The notes: generated from the letters alone by a model not told the origin. DNA of 64,000 bases from CAWJMD01 sp963843835 (GCA_963843835.1 CAWJMD010000001.1:310001-374000); one strand, 5' to 3'. Numbered from the stretch's first letter, positions 32,655 through 41,498 are shown. A program made the numbers and translations.

Positions 32655-34478
32655 GTGGGCGCAGCTGCGCGGTGGGCACGGCGACGGGGGCACGACCTGC
32701 ATGACCCCCTCGCCCACCGCGACGTGCGCCTGCTGTGGCTGGCGAAGATCGCGAGCGAGGTCGGGGACTGGGGAGCGCGTCTGGCCCTGGCGTACGTCGT
32801 CCTGGATCGCACCGGGTCCGCGACCGCCACGGCCGCGGTGACGGCCGTCTCGCTGGCACCGTGGCTCGGCCTCGGCCAGGTGCTGTCGACGCTGGCCGAC
32901 CGGTTCACGCACCGGGCGATGATGGTGGCCACGGACCTGGTGCGGGTGGTCGTCTTCCTCGTCGTGGCCTGGGTGCCGATGCCCCTGCTGCCGCTGTTCG
33001 CGCTGGTGTTCGTCGCCGCCGCGATGTCGCCACCCTTCGAGGCCGCCCGATCGGCCTGCCTGCCCGAGCTGACCGGTCCTGCGCGCTACCCCGCCGCACT
33101 CATGCTGTTCAACACGACCTACCAGGCGGGCCTGCTGATCGGGTACGCCGCGGGGGGTGGGCTCGTCGCGTGGGTGGGCGCCTCGTGGGCGCTGACCGCC
33201 AACGCCGTCACGTTCGCCCTGTCCGCAGCGCTGATCGCCGGCATGCGTGTTCGCACCCGGGCCGTGGACACCGATGGCGCCGTGTGCACCGACGGTGTCC
33301 AGGGCCGGGCGACGGCCCGCTGCCGCAGCACGTGGGCCCACCTGGTGGCCGCCGCGTCCGTCTACGGGCGGGACCGCGTGCTGGCGCTCGCCATCGGGCT
33401 GCTCGTCCTGGCCAACGCCCCGGTGATGGCGGTCGAGGGCCTGATCGTGGTCTACGCGGACGCGTACGCCGGCGGCGGCGCCGGTACGGCGGGACTCCTC
33501 TCGGCGCTGGTGGCGGCCGGAGCCCTGATCGGCATGTTCGCCCTGCCCTCGGACGGTGACCACGACCGGCTCGTGCGGCTGTGCGGTGTGGTCGTCCTCG
33601 GCGTCCTCGCCGTCAGCGGCGCGTTCCTGCTCGCTGCGCCGTCGCTGCTGGCCGGTGTGCTGCCGCTGCTCGCGCTGGGGTCCCTGGCCGGGCTCACCGT
33701 TCCCCTGGGCGGGGTGCTCGGGCGGCGACTGCCGCGCGGAACCCGCGCCACCTCGTTCTCCCTCGCGCAGGGTGCGCTGATGACGGCCCAGGGAGCCGGG
33801 GTCCTGGCCGCGGGTGCTCTGACCGACGACGTCGGTGTGGCCGCGGCGGTCGTCGTGGTGGCTGTGCCCGCGCTGGCCCTCGCTGCGGGGATCTCCCTCC
33901 TGGGGTCGGTCGGGCGCTCGGCCTCGTCGACCCCCTCGGCGCCCGTGCACCCGGTGGTGCCGGCGGAGACCTCCCGCGTGGCCGAACCTCCGCTCACGAT
34001 CGACCTGCGCCCCGACACCGCGGTCCTCGATCCCACCGCCCCCTCGTCGCGGCCTCGAGGGGTCTCAGGCCTCCAGCACCACGGCGAGCCCCTGCCCGAC
34101 CCCGATGCAGATCGCTGCCACGCCCCAGCCACCGCCCGACTCGTGCAGCCGGTGCGCGAGGGACCCCAGCACGCGAGCGCCCGAGGCGCCGAGCGGGTGG
34201 CCGATGGCGATCGCCCCGCCGTGCGCGTTCACCTTGGCGGGGTCGAGGTCGGGCCAGCCCGCCAGGCAGGCGAGCGACTGGGCGGCGAACGCCTCGTTGA
34301 GCTCGACGTGGCTCACGTCGTCCCACGTGATGCCGGCCCGGCGCAGGGCGACGGCGGCGGCCTCGACGGGGCCGATCCCGAAGACGTCCGGGTCGACCCC
34401 GGCCGACGCGGAGGCCACGATGCGCGCCAGCGGCTCGCGACCGGCCAGCCGGGCGCCCTCCGAGTCCCCGACGAGTAG
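32655..34478 (+). CDS. MFS transporter with an unusually long C-terminal tail
   Basis: 607 residues in the open frame. Residues about 20-430 hold around twelve membrane helices of an MFS_3/EntS-like exporter (DVRLLWLAKIASEVGDWGARLAL near the start, ADRFTHRAMM as a loop-2 motif). GTG 32655 is chosen because GGAGG lies five bases before it. After about residue 470 the frame runs 414 bases antisense to the thiolase gene, giving a charged, repeat-free tail with no membrane helix. The biological stop was probably lost, or a nearby frameshift hides it. Substrate unknown. Confidence 0.82.
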   Translation: MGAAARWARRRGHDLHDPLAHRDVRLLWLAKIASEVGDWGARLALAYVVLDRTGSATATAAVTAVSLAPWLGLGQVLSTLADRFTHRAMMVATDLVRVVVFLVVAWVPMPLLPLFALVFVAAAMSPPFEAARSACLPELTGPARYPAALMLFNTTYQAGLLIGYAAGGGLVAWVGASWALTANAVTFALSAALIAGMRVRTRAVDTDGAVCTDGVQGRATARCRSTWAHLVAAASVYGRDRVLALAIGLLVLANAPVMAVEGLIVVYADAYAGGGAGTAGLLSALVAAGALIGMFALPSDGDHDRLVRLCGVVVLGVLAVSGAFLLAAPSLLAGVLPLLALGSLAGLTVPLGGVLGRRLPRGTRATSFSLAQGALMTAQGAGVLAAGALTDDVGVAAAVVVVAVPALALAAGISLLGSVGRSASSTPSAPVHPVVPAETSRVAEPPLTIDLRPDTAVLDPTAPSSRPRGVSGLQHHGEPLPDPDADRCHAPATARLVQPVREGPQHASARGAERVADGDRPAVRVHLGGVEVGPARQAGERLGGERLVELDVAHVVPRDAGPAQGDGGGLDGADPEDVRVDPGRRGGHDARQRLATGQPGALRVPDE

Positions 34479-35255
34479 CGCCGCTGCACCGTCGTTCAGC
34501 GGCGAGGCGTTGCCGGCCGTGACGGTGCCGTCCGGACGGAACACCGGCTTCAGCCGCGCCAGGGACTCGGTTGTGCTGTCGGGACGGATGCCCTCGTCGC
34601 GCACCAGGTCGGTGCCAGGGACGGGGACCACCTCGGCCGCGTAGACGCCCGCCTCCCAGGCCCGGTGGGCGAGCCGGTGGCTCCGCGCGGCGAACTCGTC
34701 CTGGGCCTCGCGGCCGATGCCGGACAGCTCGGCCAGGTGCTCGGTGCTCTCTCCCAGGGAGATGGTCCAGCGCTCCGGCATCCGCGGGTTGACCATGCGC
34801 CAGCCGAGCGTCGTCGAGTGCAGGGTCTCGTGCGCCCGCGCGTAGGCGCGGTCGGGCTTCGGCAGCACCCAGGGCGCCCGGCTCATCGACTCGGTGCCTC
34901 CGGCGACGACCAGCGAGGCGTCGCCGACCGCCACAGCGCGGCGGGCCTGGATGGCTGCCTCCATCCCGGACCCGCACAGCCGGTTCACGGTCGCGCCGGT
35001 CACGCTCGTCGGCCAGCCCGCCAGGAGGGCGGCCATGCGGGCGACGTCCCGGTTGTCCTCGCCGGCGCCGTTCGCGGCACCGAGCAGCACGTCGTCCACG
35101 GTCGCGGGGTCGAGGTCGGGGCTCCGCTCGGCGAGGGCCCGCAGCACGTGGGCGGCCAGGTCGTCCGGCCGCACTCCCGCCAGCGCGCCGCCGTGCCGCC
35201 CGAAGGGGGTGCGGACGGCGTCAAGGACGAAGACGTCTGGGGTTGTCACGCTCAC
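34065..35255 (-). CDS. Thiolase (acetyl-CoA C-acyltransferase)
   Basis: 396 residues. The nucleophilic Cys is in NRLCGSGMEA near residue 92, the His in GGAIAIGHPLGASGAR near 350, and the second Cys in CIGVGQG near 383, so all catalytic residues are present. It degrades 3-ketoacyl-CoA or condenses acyl-CoA units. It stands alone on its strand; the acyl-CoA oxidase-like gene at 44.2 kb could feed the same pathway. Its 3' end is covered antisense by the MFS frame. Confidence 0.95.
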   Translation of the reverse strand: MSVTTPDVFVLDAVRTPFGRHGGALAGVRPDDLAAHVLRALAERSPDLDPATVDDVLLGAANGAGEDNRDVARMAALLAGWPTSVTGATVNRLCGSGMEAAIQARRAVAVGDASLVVAGGTESMSRAPWVLPKPDRAYARAHETLHSTTLGWRMVNPRMPERWTISLGESTEHLAELSGIGREAQDEFAARSHRLAHRAWEAGVYAAEVVPVPGTDLVRDEGIRPDSTTESLARLKPVFRPDGTVTAGNASPLNDGAAALLVGDSEGARLAGREPLARIVASASAGVDPDVFGIGPVEAAAVALRRAGITWDDVSHVELNEAFAAQSLACLAGWPDLDPAKVNAHGGAIAIGHPLGASGARVLGSLAHRLHESGGGWGVAAICIGVGQGLAVVLEA

Positions 35256-35459
35256 TCCTCGCGATGGCGGGGCCGGGTCGGCGAGTCTATGGCGACGCCA
35301 ACGGGAGGACCGGGGTCACCCGTTCGGGCAACGGTGGAGTCACGTACCGTCCGTGTGGGTGATGCCATCCCACCCGGGCGGCGCATCGCCGAGGACTTCC
35401 GTGGGCTGGGAGGATGACTCTGAGCAACACTGTGCCCGACTGGGTGGGGAGGGGGCGGG

Positions 35460-35957
35460 GTGGACCGCAACGTGTACCGGCGCGCCGTCCGCGCGCCCGA
35501 CGGCTACCAGACGGACCAGGAGCCTCCGGCCCTCGAGAGGCTGGTCAAGTACTTCCCGGTCGAGGGCCTGGCCCTCTACTGCGTCCTCGAACCGGCGGTC
35601 CTCGCCGTCGGGGGACCCTCCGAGCAGGGGTTGCTGTGGGCTGCCTTCGGGTTGGCGGTCCTCGTATCGGCGCTGTACCTGAACCGTGCCTGGCGGGTGA
35701 GACGGCTGAGCCACCAGCTCGTCACCGGAACGGCTCTGGCGCTCTACGTGCTGGCGCTCGGGGGGCCCTTCGCCGACCTCCCGTTCTACGAGGCCGGCTA
35801 CGCCCTCGCGGCGGCGATCGGCGCGACCTCGCTGATGCTCTTCGTCCCGTCCCCCCTCGCGCCGCGCAGCGGCGACCCCGGTCCTGTCATCGACCTCGAC
35901 CGGGCCACGTACGTCATGCACCCCCGCGCGAAGGAAGCCTCGGACCGCCGCCGCTGA
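35460..35957 (+). CDS. Small membrane protein of unknown function
   Basis: 165 residues with four likely transmembrane segments: LALYCVLEPAVLAVG, GLLWAAFGLAVLVSALYL, LVTGTALALYVLAL and YALAAAIGATSLMLFV. The ends are basic and polar. I do not recognise the family. GTG 35460 lies a few bases after a GGGGAGGGGG ribosome site. The last 44 bases overlap the convergent LigD polymerase gene. A 204-base gap upstream shows no other feature. Confidence 0.65.
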   Translation: MDRNVYRRAVRAPDGYQTDQEPPALERLVKYFPVEGLALYCVLEPAVLAVGGPSEQGLLWAAFGLAVLVSALYLNRAWRVRRLSHQLVTGTALALYVLALGGPFADLPFYEAGYALAAAIGATSLMLFVPSPLAPRSGDPGPVIDLDRATYVMHPRAKEASDRRR

Positions 35958-36870
35958 CCGGTGGCGCTTCGGGTGCCGGACCGGCCGCCTCGCCGGCGAG
36001 CCGGTCCAGCACCTCCTCGAACCGCAGCTGCCGCAGTGACCCCGGGTCCTCGATCTCCGCCCAGCTCCGCGGGGCCGCCACCCACGGTTCCGCACGCCCT
36101 CGCAGGGAGTAGGGCGTCACCGTGGTCTTCGCCGGGTTGTTCTGGCTCCAGTCGATGAAGACCTTGCGGGGGCGCGCGGCCTTGCTCATCGTCGACACGA
36201 CGAGCTTGCGGTGCGCGGCCGCCAGCTCGTCCGCCAGCGCGCGGGCGTACCCCACCACCACGTCCGGTCCCTGTTCCGCGGAGATCTCGGCGTACAGCTG
36301 CAGGCCCTTGCTGCCGCTCGTCACCGGGTAGGGCTCCAGCGCGTCGGCGTGCAGCCGCTCGCGGACCAGCAGGGCGACCTCCGCGCACTCGGCGAGCCCC
36401 GCGGGCGCGCCGGGGTCGAGGTCGATCACCAGGCGGTCGGGGTTGCGCACCCCACCGCGGGGACCGACCGTCCACTGCGGCGTGTGCAGCTCCAGCGACG
36501 CCAGGTGCGCCAGGTAGACGAGCTCGGCCGTCGACGAGATGACCGGGAAGTCGATGTGGGTGTGACCGCGACTCGAACCCGGGGTCTCGAGCCGGACGGT
36601 CCTCAGCCACGAGGGAGCACCTCGTGGCACGTTCTTCTCGAAGAAGTCCTGGGCCTCGACCCCGTGGGGCCACCGCTTGCGCGTGACCGGCCGGTCGGCG
36701 GCCTGCACCAGCAGGTGCGGTGCCACGCGCGCGTAGTAGTCGAGCACCTCGCCCTTGGTGGTGCCGGTCTGCGGGTACAGCACCTTGTCCAGCCGCCGCA
36801 GCGTCAGCACGTGCCCGTCGACCTTCGTCCTCACCTCGGGCCCGTCGTCCTGGGTGCGGTCAGGGCTCAC
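35914..36870 (-). CDS. LigD-type polymerase/primase for NHEJ
   Basis: 318 residues of the LigD polymerase (PolDom) family. Signatures are LDKVLYPQTGTTKGEVLDYY near the start, the catalytic VIDLDPG near residue 150, the GSKGLQLY segment near 185 and VFIDWSQNNPAKTT near 245. It fills gaps during end joining with Ku and a ligase. It overlaps the upstream ligase gene by 11 bases. The nuclease domain often fused to LigD is absent. Confidence 0.95.
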   Translation of the reverse strand: MSPDRTQDDGPEVRTKVDGHVLTLRRLDKVLYPQTGTTKGEVLDYYARVAPHLLVQAADRPVTRKRWPHGVEAQDFFEKNVPRGAPSWLRTVRLETPGSSRGHTHIDFPVISSTAELVYLAHLASLELHTPQWTVGPRGGVRNPDRLVIDLDPGAPAGLAECAEVALLVRERLHADALEPYPVTSGSKGLQLYAEISAEQGPDVVVGYARALADELAAAHRKLVVSTMSKAARPRKVFIDWSQNNPAKTTVTPYSLRGRAEPWVAAPRSWAEIEDPGSLRQLRFEEVLDRLAGEAAGPAPEAPPVSGGGPRLPSRGGA

Positions 36871-37810
36871 GGGTGACCTCCTCGGCTCGTACGTCGGTGC
36901 GCAGGCCGCGCAGCACCGGTTGGCGCAGCCGCCCGCCCGCCCGCAGGCCGAGGTACCGCACCTCGACGCAGACCTGCGGACGCGCCCACCTCGCCTGTCG
37001 CACGTCCGGGTCGGTGGGGTGCTCCGTGAACGGGGACTCGTTCTGCTCCAAGGCCCTCAGCTCCTTCTCGAGGTGCGTCGCCAGCGACGCGGTGAGGCCC
37101 GAACCGACCCGTCCGAGCAGCGTGAGGCGCCCGTCACCGGTCGGCAGACCCACGTAGAGCGACCCGACGTGCTGGGTGCCGACCTGCGGCACCCAGCCGC
37201 CGACGACGCAGGTCTGGGTGCGGTGGTGCGCCGTCTTCACCCACTCGGGGCTGCGCCGTCCCGGACGGTACGGCGAGCGGCGCTTCTTGCTCACGACGCC
37301 CTCGAGGCCCTGCTGCAGCGTGGCGGCCGCCAGCGCGGCGCCGTCGTCGTAGTGGGGTGGCACCTGCCATCGGGTCCCGCCGGTCGACGCCGCCAGGTCG
37401 ACACGACCCAGCGCTGCTCGGCGCTCCTCCAACGGCATGGTCAGCAGATCCACTCCGTACAGGCGCAAGAGGTCGAACGCCATGTAGGTCACCGGGTTCT
37501 GGGTGGCCAGCGACTGCGCCCGTTGGGGCTGCTGGACGTGCATCCGGTTGGCCAGCGCCGCGAAGCTCGGCAGCCCGTCCTCGAGCGCGACGACCTCGCC
37601 GTCGAAGAGGGCGTCGGCCGGAAGCCCCTCCACCACCAGCTCGGGGAAGCTCACCGTCACGTCGTTCTCGGCCCGCGACCAGAGCCTCAGCCGCCCCTCG
37701 GTGACCTCGGCGAGGACGCGCATGCCGTCCCACTTCACCTCGTGCACCCACTCGTCGCCGGCAGGCGGAACCCCCGGCGTGCGCGTCGGGGTGGCGAGCA
37801 TGGGGCGCAT
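36860..37810 (-). CDS. ATP-dependent DNA ligase (LigD ligase domain)
   Basis: 316 residues. The adenylated lysine is in HEVKWDGMR near residue 27. Further nucleotidyltransferase motifs are DGEVV near 70, YMAFDLL near 109 and EGVVSKK near 172, followed by an OB domain (about 190-310) with WVKTAH and GRVGSG. It seals breaks held by Ku. ATG 37810 has AGGATGG upstream. It is divergent from the Ku gene, forming an NHEJ trio. Confidence 0.95.
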   Translation of the reverse strand: MRPMLATPTRTPGVPPAGDEWVHEVKWDGMRVLAEVTEGRLRLWSRAENDVTVSFPELVVEGLPADALFDGEVVALEDGLPSFAALANRMHVQQPQRAQSLATQNPVTYMAFDLLRLYGVDLLTMPLEERRAALGRVDLAASTGGTRWQVPPHYDDGAALAAATLQQGLEGVVSKKRRSPYRPGRRSPEWVKTAHHRTQTCVVGGWVPQVGTQHVGSLYVGLPTGDGRLTLLGRVGSGLTASLATHLEKELRALEQNESPFTEHPTDPDVRQARWARPQVCVEVRYLGLRAGGRLRQPVLRGLRTDVRAEEVTREP

Positions 37811-37868
37811 GGGTCCATCCTGCCCAGTGGGGAACACGGGTTCCCACCGTAGGGAGAGGGTGAGTGTC

Positions 37869-38900
37869 GTGCGCGCGATGTGGAAGGGCGCGGTGTCCTT
37901 CGGGCTGGTCAACGTGCCGGTGAAGATGTTCACCGCGGTCAGCAGCCACGACGTGTCGTTCCACCAGGTGCACCGCGCCGATGGTGGGCGCATCAAGTAC
38001 AAGCGCGTCTGCAGCGTGTGCGGTGAGGAGGTCTCGTACGACGAGATCGCCAAGGGCTACGAGTCGCCGGACGGCGAGATGGTCGTGCTGACCGACGAGG
38101 ACCTGGCCGATCTCCCCGTGTCGGGCAGCCGCGAGATCGAGGTCGAGCGCTTCGTGCCGGCCGACCAGATCGACCCGATGCTGATGGAGAAGTCGTACTA
38201 CCTCGAGCCCGAGGCGAGTGGCGCCAAGCCGTACGCCCTGCTGCGTGAGGCGCTGCGGGAGTCGGACCGGATGGCGCTGGTGCACGTCGCGATCCGCCAG
38301 CGCTCGACCCTGGCGGTCCTGCGGGTACGGGACGACGTGATCGTCCTGCAGACCATGCTCTGGCCGGACGAGATCCGCGACCCCGACTTCGGCACGCTCG
38401 GCGACGCGGACGATCTGCGGCCGCAGGAGCTCGACATGGCGCGCTCGCTGGTCGACTCCATGACGGGGGACTACGACCCCGAGGAGTTCGACGACGACTA
38501 CCGCGAGGCGATGGTCGCGCTGGTCGAGGCCAAGCTGGAGGGCAGGGAGACCGTGGAGGTGCCGGTCGAGAAGGCGGGCGACGACGGCGGTGGCCAGGTC
38601 ATCGACCTGCTGGCGGCGTTGCAGAAGTCCGTCGACGAGGCGCGTGCGGGTCGGAGCGGCTCTGGGGCGAGAGCCTCCGGGGCGGAGTCGACCTCGAGCT
38701 CGGACGACAGCTCCTCGGCAGCGACGACGTCCACGGCGAAGCCGCCGGCGAAGAAGTCGGCCGAGAAGAAGGCTCCGGCGAAGAAGACCGCGACGAAGAA
38801 GACGGCAGCGAAGAAGACGGCGGCGAAGAAGACCACGGCCAAGAAGTCGAGCGCCGGGAAGTCGACGGCGAAGAAGGCCGCCGCGCGCAAGAGCGCCTGA
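37869..38900 (+). CDS. ku: Ku protein for non-homologous end joining
   Basis: 343 residues. The Ku core (about 1-255) starts with RAMWKGAVSFGLVNVPVKMF and holds a CSVCGEE zinc-like pair, the EVERFVPADQIDP strand and the ALVHVAIRQRSTLAVLR segment. Residues 290-343 form a long Lys/Ala tail built of KKTAAKK-like units, as in mycobacterial Ku, which strengthens DNA binding. GTG 37869 matches the usual VRA[IM]WKG start; GTG 37860 is an alternative. It recruits the LigD proteins encoded divergently. Confidence 0.96.
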   Translation: MRAMWKGAVSFGLVNVPVKMFTAVSSHDVSFHQVHRADGGRIKYKRVCSVCGEEVSYDEIAKGYESPDGEMVVLTDEDLADLPVSGSREIEVERFVPADQIDPMLMEKSYYLEPEASGAKPYALLREALRESDRMALVHVAIRQRSTLAVLRVRDDVIVLQTMLWPDEIRDPDFGTLGDADDLRPQELDMARSLVDSMTGDYDPEEFDDDYREAMVALVEAKLEGRETVEVPVEKAGDDGGGQVIDLLAALQKSVDEARAGRSGSGARASGAESTSSSDDSSSAATTSTAKPPAKKSAEKKAPAKKTATKKTAAKKTAAKKTTAKKSSAGKSTAKKAAARKSA

Positions 38901-39068
38901 CCGGGCGTCAGTCCCGTCGCGCGTCGCGCACGTGACGGTCCTCAGGCGGCCTCCTCGACTGGCAGGTCGTTCCGACTGCGACTAAGCATGGCTGTGGCGG
39001 TGCCGTCCGGCAGCGCCGCGAGACGGGCGCCGCCGACTCGGGTGCCCATGACGTGCACGGAGGCAGCG

Positions 39069-39335
39069 ATGAGCGAGAGCGGTCAGGACCCGGTCGAGGG
39101 TCCGGCGGACGGTGGCGCCTCGGGAGTTCCCGGTCACCACGACGGTGGCGCTGACGGCGGTGCCGATGGTGGCGCTGACGGCGGTGCCGATGGTGGTGCG
39201 GACGGCGATGCCGATGGTGGTGCGGACGGCGGTGCCGATGGTGGTGCGGACGGCGGTGCCGATGGTGGTGCGGACGGCGGTGCCGATGGTGGTGCGGACG
39301 GCGGTGCCGATGGTGGCGCGGACCGCGGCGCCTGA
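39069..39335 (+). CDS. Asp/Gly/Ala tetrapeptide-repeat protein
   Basis: 88 residues. A 24-residue leader (MSESGQDPVEGPADGG onward, ending GHH) is followed by 16 perfect or near-perfect copies of D-G-G-A, with one DGDA and one final DRGA. CGGAGG lies five bases before ATG 39069, a good ribosome site, and the stop is 13 bases before the cupin gene, so expression with the cupin is likely. The protein has no signal peptide and is strongly acidic; Asp every fourth residue could bind Ca2+ or serve as a hydroxylation substrate. I know no matching family, and a chance ORF across a DNA repeat is not excluded. Confidence 0.6.
   Translation: MSESGQDPVEGPADGGASGVPGHHDGGADGGADGGADGGADGGADGDADGGADGGADGGADGGADGGADGGADGGADGGADGGADRGA
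39141..39332 (+). repeat. Sixteen 12-base (eight 24-base) tandem units
   Basis: The DNA alternates GACGGCGGTGCC-like and GATGGTGGTGCG-like 12-mers, all in the D-G-G-A frame. Third-position differences alternate regularly, so the effective unit is 24 bases. The two codon spellings of the same peptide suggest duplication by slippage of a 24-base unit. Confidence 0.9.
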
Positions 39336-39348
39336 CAGAGGTCGCTGA

Positions 39349-40593
39349 GTGACGCAGGTCGACGAGGTGGTGGGGGCGGCTGCGGCCGGCCCCCACCACC
39401 GGTCCGCGTTGTCGCGGATCGTGACGCGCCCCGACGACCTGGGGGCCGTGTGGGGCCGTGAGCCCCTGCTGAGCCGGTCCGCCGACCTACCCCGGTCCTT
39501 CGACGACCTGTTCGGACAGGAGTCCGTGGACGTCCTGGTCTCGACCCACGGGTTGCGCACGCCCTTCCTCCGGGTCGCCCGCGCAGGTGCCACGCTGCAC
39601 GAGCGCGAGTTCACGGCCGGCGGTGGTGTCGGAGCGGCGATCGGCGACCAGGTGAGCGACGACAAGCTCGTGCGCCTGTTCGCCGAGGGTTCGACGCTGG
39701 TGCTGCAGGGGCTCCACCGCACCCACGCGCCGATGGTCCGGTTCTCCCAGCAGCTGGCTGCCGAGCTGGGCCACCCCGTCCAGGTCAACGCGTACGTGAC
39801 ACCGCCTCAGAACCAAGGCTTCTCGGACCACTATGACGTGCACGACGTGTTCGTTCTGCAGATCCACGGGCGCAAGCGGTGGGTCGTGCACGACCCCGTC
39901 CACCCGTCGCCGCTGCGTGACCAGCCGTGGACCGACCGCCGCGTCGAGGTGGAGGCGGCCGCGGCCACCGCACCACGGATCGACGCCCAGCTCGCCCCCG
40001 GCGACTGTCTCTACCTGCCCCGCGGCTACCTCCACGCCGCCACCGCGCTGGGCGAGGTCAGCACGCACCTGACCATCGGCGTCCACACCTGGAACCGCCA
40101 CGCCCTGGCGAACGAGCTGCTCGCCGCGGCGCTGGCAGACCTCGGCGACGACCCGGAGGTCCGTGGGTCCCTGCCGATGGGCGTCGACGTGGGGTCGGAG
40201 GACGACCTGCGCGAGCACGCGGAGCTGGTCCGCAGCAGGCTCGTCGAGGCCCTCACCCGCGTCGACGACGCGCGCCTCGCCTCGCAGATGCGCCGCCGGT
40301 CGTCGACGGCCCAGCGGGCGGCGCCGATCGGACCGCTCGCACAGCTGGCTGCGGCCGAGGCCCTGACCGACGACACGGTCCTGGTGCTGCGCGAGCACCT
40401 CGGCGCACGGCTAGACACCCACGCGGGAGGGGCCGTCCTCAGGTCCCGCGCGGGCGACCTGCCGCTCTGTCACGGCGAGGTGGCCGCCGTCGGCGCGCTG
40501 CTGGACGAGGGCCGGGTGCGGGTGGGCGACCTCGGTGACGACGGCACCCAGGTCGCGCGTCGTCTCGTGCTGCACGGCATCGTGGTGGTGTGA
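39349..40593 (+). CDS. JmjC-type cupin (2OG-dependent hydroxylase-like)
   Basis: 414 residues. A JmjC core lies at about 85-245 with the metal motif DHYDVHDVFVLQIHGRKRW near residue 161 (H-x-D) and a distal His in YLPRGYLHAAT near 228, the pattern of ribosomal-oxygenase-type (NO66/MINA/YcfD-like) enzymes. Substrate unknown. GTG 39349 follows AGAGGT. The stop overlaps the start of the sucrase/ferredoxin-like gene (GTGA). The protein upstream is an Asp-rich repeat, an obvious candidate substrate to test. Confidence 0.88.
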   Translation: MTQVDEVVGAAAAGPHHRSALSRIVTRPDDLGAVWGREPLLSRSADLPRSFDDLFGQESVDVLVSTHGLRTPFLRVARAGATLHEREFTAGGGVGAAIGDQVSDDKLVRLFAEGSTLVLQGLHRTHAPMVRFSQQLAAELGHPVQVNAYVTPPQNQGFSDHYDVHDVFVLQIHGRKRWVVHDPVHPSPLRDQPWTDRRVEVEAAAATAPRIDAQLAPGDCLYLPRGYLHAATALGEVSTHLTIGVHTWNRHALANELLAAALADLGDDPEVRGSLPMGVDVGSEDDLREHAELVRSRLVEALTRVDDARLASQMRRRSSTAQRAAPIGPLAQLAAAEALTDDTVLVLREHLGARLDTHAGGAVLRSRAGDLPLCHGEVAAVGALLDEGRVRVGDLGDDGTQVARRLVLHGIVVV

Positions 40594-41498
40594 ACCGCCC
40601 ACCCCGCTGCTCCGACGCCGCTCGGGAGCGCTGTGACGCGCTCGCCGGCACGGCCGCACCCTCGCGGGGCTGGCTGCTGATCGAGCACTCGGGGCCTTGG
40701 GCCCCCGACGCGCTCGCGGGATCCGGGATCGCCCCCGAGGTGCTGGAGCACGTCCGCGTCGCCGCGAAGCAGGCCGCGGCGCGAGTTCTGCTGGTGCGCA
40801 AGCCGGGTCGGCGTCTTGATCTCGCCCGGAGGATGTGGTCCGTCTTGTGGTCGGACCCCGCGCGCGGCAGCCGTGAGGGGGAGTGGGCCGCGGACGAGGA
40901 CCTGCTCGACGCCGTCAAGGCGCTACGCGAGGACGTGGCCTCGACCGGGACGGCGAAGCCGGACCCGTACTTCCTCGTCTGCACGCACGGCCGCCACGAC
41001 ACGTGCTGTGCGGTCCGCGGACGGCCGGTCGCTGCGTCGCTGGCCGAGCGCTGGCCCGAACAGACCTGGGAGTGCTCGCACGTCGGCGGCGACCGCTTCG
41101 CAGCGAACCTCGTCGTCGTACCGGACGGCACCTACTACGGGGCCGTCGACGACGTGTCCGTGGTCGACCTCGTGGACGAGCACCTCGCCGGCCGCGTCGA
41201 CCACACACACCTGCGCGGCTTCACGTCCGGACACCCGTGGGAGCAGGCCGCCGTGGTCGAGGTGCATGCCCGACGCGGGCCTCTCGGTGCGCGTGACGTG
41301 GTCCTCGACGCGTCCAGGCCGTCCAGGGTGCTGGCTCCGGCCCACTGGCTCGTCCACCTGCAGGTACGTGCCGGAGGAGAGGTGGCCCCGGTGACGGCGA
41401 CGGTGGAGCGGACGGTCGGTGACGCGCACCTGCTCACGTGCCGCGCGACGCACCCGGCCGCGGTCGCGGAGTACGAGGTCGCGCTGGTCGACGGCTGA
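40590..41498 (+). CDS. Sucrase/ferredoxin-like family protein
   Basis: 302 residues. The thioredoxin-like ferredoxin fold of this family is indicated by the N-terminal RCSDAARERCD, the FLVCTHGRHDTCCAVRG segment near residue 127 with the Cys cluster, and SHVGGDRFAANLVVVPDG near 167. It may bind a [2Fe-2S] cluster and supply electrons. It is co-translated with the cupin through a GTGA overlap, which supports a redox partnership. The N-terminal Cys residues are probably part of the cluster site. Confidence 0.87.
   Translation: MNRPPRCSDAARERCDALAGTAAPSRGWLLIEHSGPWAPDALAGSGIAPEVLEHVRVAAKQAAARVLLVRKPGRRLDLARRMWSVLWSDPARGSREGEWAADEDLLDAVKALREDVASTGTAKPDPYFLVCTHGRHDTCCAVRGRPVAASLAERWPEQTWECSHVGGDRFAANLVVVPDGTYYGAVDDVSVVDLVDEHLAGRVDHTHLRGFTSGHPWEQAAVVEVHARRGPLGARDVVLDASRPSRVLAPAHWLVHLQVRAGGEVAPVTATVERTVGDAHLLTCRATHPAAVAEYEVALVDG

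Noticed and set aside
35414..35460. Alternative start ATG 35414 for the small membrane protein
   Set aside because: It lies in another frame, and its GGGAGG is directly adjacent to the ATG with no spacing; the GTG at 35460 is better placed.
39141..39332. CRISPR-like array
   Set aside because: Units are contiguous 12/24-mers without unique spacers and keep a reading frame, so it is a coding tandem repeat.
38908..39399. His/Arg-rich minus-strand frame across the tandem repeat
   Set aside because: It is the reverse of the DGGA coding repeat, with no ribosome site and only repeat-derived residues.
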